From positions 1 to 16,270 of the forward strand of contig JAFQBR010000173.1 in the NCBI GenBank assembly GCA_017399665.1: 16,270 bases of DNA. The letters are read 5' to 3'. How positions within the stretch are numbered: position 1 is the stretch's first letter; each line of letters begins with the position of its first letter. Below, in pieces: positions 13,798 through 16,270 of the stretch. Source of the stretch: Clostridia bacterium. Its GTDB lineage: Bacteria; Bacillota_A; Clostridia; Christensenellales; Borkfalkiaceae. The translations under genes were made by a program, and so were the position numbers. A model generated the notes under the pieces. The model was not told where the DNA came from, did no database searches, and was given only the letters and a program-made list of their open reading frames with translations.

Positions 13798-16270
13798 ATG
13801 AGAAAGCACGCTAAATTGTTATTAATGCTCTTAGTGGTAGCTGTGATGTCTTTAACTGCTTGTATACAAGATTTATCTAAATTACCAAGCTCAGACTCAT
13901 CTACACAAGAGCCACCGGTAACAGAAAGTGAATTGGTTATTACACCTTATTCACTAACATTAGCTCCTGAAGAAAGCTCAACCTTAACCCTTACATACAC
14001 AGTAAACGGTGAAGCTGTTGAAGATTTCGAAGCAGAATGGTCAACCTCTGATGCAAACGTAGCAACCGTAGAAAACGGCGTTGTTACAGCAGTATCACTT
14101 GGTAATGCAATCATTACTGCAACAGTGGGCGAAACTCAGGCAAGTGCAAGCGTAGTAGTAGCAGAACCTGTTACTCTTACGTTAAGCGAAACAACACTTG
14201 ACCTATTTGAAGGGGAAAATGCAACACTTACAGTATCTGCAAGCGACGGCAACGAATACGACTACGTATGGACAAGTAGCGATAGCGCTATTGCATCAGT
14301 AGAAGACGGCGTTGTTACAGCTAATAAAGAAGGTACTGCAACAATTAAAGTTTCTAACGGCACAGCGGAAGCAACTTGTGAAGTTACCGTATACGAAGTA
14401 ATTATCACTATGGACTTATCACAAGCAACCGCAGCTCTTAAGGTTAACGAAGACGTTCAACTTTCAGTTATTATGTCTGACGGTTCTACTCCCGAAATCG
14501 AATGGAGCAGTTCAGCAGAAGAAGTAGCAACTGTTGTAGACGGAAAGGTAGTTGGTGTATCAGCAGGTACTGCAACTATCACTGCAAAAGCAGGCGAATA
14601 CAGCGCAACTTGCGTAGTAACAGTTGAAAACGTTTACGAACTTATCTTCCTTGAAATCGATAGCTTGGAAACAATTCTTGTTGGCGACGAAATCGAACTT
14701 GGTATCGTTGCAAAGATGAACGGTATTGAACAGGATTTAAGTGAAGTTGTAATTTCAGGCGAAGGCTTTACAGCTGAAGGCAAGAAGATTACGCTTACAA
14801 AATCAGGTAAGCTTGCTATTACAGTATCTTACCATGGCGAAGAAATGACCAGAAATATCGAATGTTATCAAGGTATTTCTACAACAGAAGAATTCTTAGC
14901 AATCGCAAACAACCTTTCAGGTTACTATATGTTAACTGCTGACCTTGATTTTGGCGGAGCAAAGATTGCATCATTCTCTTCTTACAACGGTAATAAGGTA
15001 AATGAAGATATTGCATTCACAGGTGTATTTGATGGTCAAGGCCACTCAATTAGCAACTTTGAAGCAACCTATAACCAAACTTGGAACGCAGCTGACCGTG
15101 ATAGAGGTATCTTCGGTTACGCTAAAAACTCAGTAATTAAAAACGTAGCATTCCTTAACGTTAAGACTGCAGACAGAGCATCTGTTGTTGCAAGCTTTAC
15201 AGAAGGCGCAAGCCTATTTGAAAATATTTACGTTGAAGCAACATTCGGCGGAAGCTGGGGCGTTAACGTAAACGCAACCAACCCCGGTGGTTACGTAGTT
15301 CAAAAGCTTAATGCTGGCGCTACAATGAAAAACTGTGTATTAGTATTAACTATTCCCGCAGGCTCTTTTGATGAAGTAGAAAAAGTTTGTGGCAACCAAG
15401 GCAAATCAACAATGTTTGGAGCAATGGTTGGTGTTAACTCAGGAACAATGGAAAACTGTTTTGCTATTTATAAGCCTGAAGAAGGTCAAGAAACAACTCT
15501 TGTTTATAAAGTAGTTGGCGAAAGCACAAACAGCGGTCTATACACAAGCGCTCCCGAACTTTGGAAAGCTTTAGACGTAACAGTTCTTGGCGATATTTGG
15601 AACGTATCTGAAAATGCTATTCCTCATATTGGTAACCTTGCTTCAGCTGTTGAACTTGCTGAAAACGAAGCAGTAGTAAATGCTGGCGGTAGTTATCAAG
15701 TTCAAGTAGTTGGCGGAACAAAGGTATATTACTCAACTGAAGCTGAAGGCGCAACTGTTGATGCAAAAGGCTTTGTACAAATAGGTAGCGACGTTGCAAA
15801 AGACACAGTAATTACAGTTAAAGCATTTAACGTTTACGATTCAACAAAATTCGCTGTTGTAACCTTAACAGTTGGCGACAAGGTTGAAGTTGAAGCGGCT
15901 GTTGAAGAAATCGCATTCAGCGATATAGTAGCTGGTGGCGAAGATGGCAAAGTAGATCTTGGCGTTGTAGTAAAAGTAAACGGCGTTGCAACTGAAGAAT
16001 TCACACTTCGTTCAACAAACGAAGGCGTTGTTAAGGTAGTAGACGGCAAGGCAGTTGCTGTTGCTAACGGTAGTGCTTCTATTGAAGTTGTTTACGGCGG
16101 TGCAGTAATTCACACTATTGCAGTAAGCGTAAAGAACGTTTATACACCTATCTATACAGTTGAAGACTTTGAAAACATTTACAATAACCAAGCAGGTTAT
16201 TACAGACTAATGAACGACCTAGACTTCGGCGGTGCTGAATTCAGCGCGTTCTCTGGTTGGACTTCTGCAT
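13798..16270 (+). CDS. Lipoprotein with tandem Big_2 Ig-like domains and GLUG-like beta-helix segments (runs off right edge)
   Basis: The ATG at 13798 follows GGAGG by five bases, 15 bases after the previous stop, so it belongs to the same operon. The first 824 codons are visible with no stop. The signal MRKHAKLLLMLLVVAVMSLTAC has its lipobox Cys at 22, then a Ser/Pro linker. Three bacterial Ig-like (Big_2) domains lie at about 45-121, 124-198 and 203-276, each with the W-S-S-S/A-T-V-x-x-G-V-V pattern. A fourth, more divergent domain covers about 280-356. Residues 357-610 contain GYYMLTADLDFGG, FTGVFDGQGHSISNF and DRGIFGYAKNSVIKNVAF, typical of GLUG-type right-handed beta-helix proteins. An Ig-like domain (about 700-778) and a second GYYRLMNDLDFGG unit follow. 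It is probably a surface adhesin or glycan-binding protein; no catalytic residue is evident. Confidence 0.8.
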   Translation, partial: MRKHAKLLLMLLVVAVMSLTACIQDLSKLPSSDSSTQEPPVTESELVITPYSLTLAPEESSTLTLTYTVNGEAVEDFEAEWSTSDANVATVENGVVTAVSLGNAIITATVGETQASASVVVAEPVTLTLSETTLDLFEGENATLTVSASDGNEYDYVWTSSDSAIASVEDGVVTANKEGTATIKVSNGTAEATCEVTVYEVIITMDLSQATAALKVNEDVQLSVIMSDGSTPEIEWSSSAEEVATVVDGKVVGVSAGTATITAKAGEYSATCVVTVENVYELIFLEIDSLETILVGDEIELGIVAKMNGIEQDLSEVVISGEGFTAEGKKITLTKSGKLAITVSYHGEEMTRNIECYQGISTTEEFLAIANNLSGYYMLTADLDFGGAKIASFSSYNGNKVNEDIAFTGVFDGQGHSISNFEATYNQTWNAADRDRGIFGYAKNSVIKNVAFLNVKTADRASVVASFTEGASLFENIYVEATFGGSWGVNVNATNPGGYVVQKLNAGATMKNCVLVLTIPAGSFDEVEKVCGNQGKSTMFGAMVGVNSGTMENCFAIYKPEEGQETTLVYKVVGESTNSGLYTSAPELWKALDVTVLGDIWNVSENAIPHIGNLASAVELAENEAVVNAGGSYQVQVVGGTKVYYSTEAEGATVDAKGFVQIGSDVAKDTVITVKAFNVYDSTKFAVVTLTVGDKVEVEAAVEEIAFSDIVAGGEDGKVDLGVVVKVNGVATEEFTLRSTNEGVVKVVDGKAVAVANGSASIEVVYGGAVIHTIAVSVKNVYTPIYTVEDFENIYNNQAGYYRLMNDLDFGGAEFSAFSGWTSA
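14635..16270 (+). repeat. Duplicated Ig-like plus GLUG-like unit within the last gene
   Basis: The segment with GYYMLTADLDFGGA (from residue 375) recurs as GYYRLMNDLDFGGA (from residue 800), a spacing of 425 residues or 1275 bases. The preceding Ig-like segments also correspond (LGIVAKMNG versus LGVVVKVNG). The second unit is cut by the window edge, so more copies may follow. Confidence 0.7.

Noticed and set aside
15617..16049. Two minus-strand frames near the right edge
   Set aside because: They are antisense to the Big_2/GLUG gene and their low-complexity Gln/Leu and Thr/Ser proteins reflect its repetitive codons.
1..16270. tRNA, rRNA, CRISPR array, insertion sequence or prophage
   Set aside because: I saw no cloverleaf, no evenly spaced short repeats, no transposase or phage-like protein and no terminal inverted repeats.

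Overview
The window looks like a carbohydrate-acquisition locus from a low-GC Gram-positive anaerobe, most likely a Bacillota/Clostridia-type gut bacterium. The evidence is consensus sigma-A promoters (TTGACA-17-TATAAT type), strong AGGAGG ribosome binding sites, lipobox lipoproteins with Gly- or Ser-rich linkers after the cysteine, a binding-protein-dependent sugar importer of the CUT1 type, and AT-rich intergenic DNA. I cannot name the species from sequence alone.

Layout. (1) 1-490, minus strand: 5' part of a cytoplasmic GH20-type beta-N-acetylhexosaminidase, leaving the window on the left. (2) 491-817: divergent promoter region. (3) 818-1918: glycerol-1-phosphate dehydrogenase of the AraM/EgsA family, closed by a strong intrinsic terminator. 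(4) 2122-3282: ROK-family repressor without kinase residues, with its own consensus promoter. (5) 3283-3703: a consensus promoter with a palindrome between -35 and -10, then a structured leader of about 284 nt. (6) 3704-7351: lipoprotein solute-binding protein and two CUT1 permeases, tightly spaced; no ATPase gene is present. (7) 7369-13782: a continuous 2137-codon frame made of two genes. The first is a secreted protein of about 1482 residues built from three large beta-rich modules and eight Ig-like domains. The second is a DUF4838 lipoprotein with its own ribosome binding site, ATG and lipobox. They are joined because the expected stop codon reads TCA. (8) 13798 to the right edge: a lipoprotein with tandem bacterial Ig-like (Big_2) domains and GLUG-like beta-helix segments, incomplete in the window.

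Working model (inference). The ROK protein controls the promoter at 3384-3412. Large surface proteins and the DUF4838 lipoprotein bind or process a complex glycan outside the membrane. The binding protein and permeases import the oligosaccharides using an ATPase encoded elsewhere. The divergently encoded GH20 enzyme removes N-acetylhexosamine in the cytoplasm. The GH20 gene and the GH20b-like N-terminal region of the DUF4838 protein point towards an amino-sugar-containing glycan such as a mucin-type or other host glycan, but no gene here fixes the substrate.

The most notable items are the apparent stop-codon loss fusing two operon genes with the second start signal intact, the modular architecture of the giant surface protein, and the structured leader with an operator-like palindrome in its promoter.
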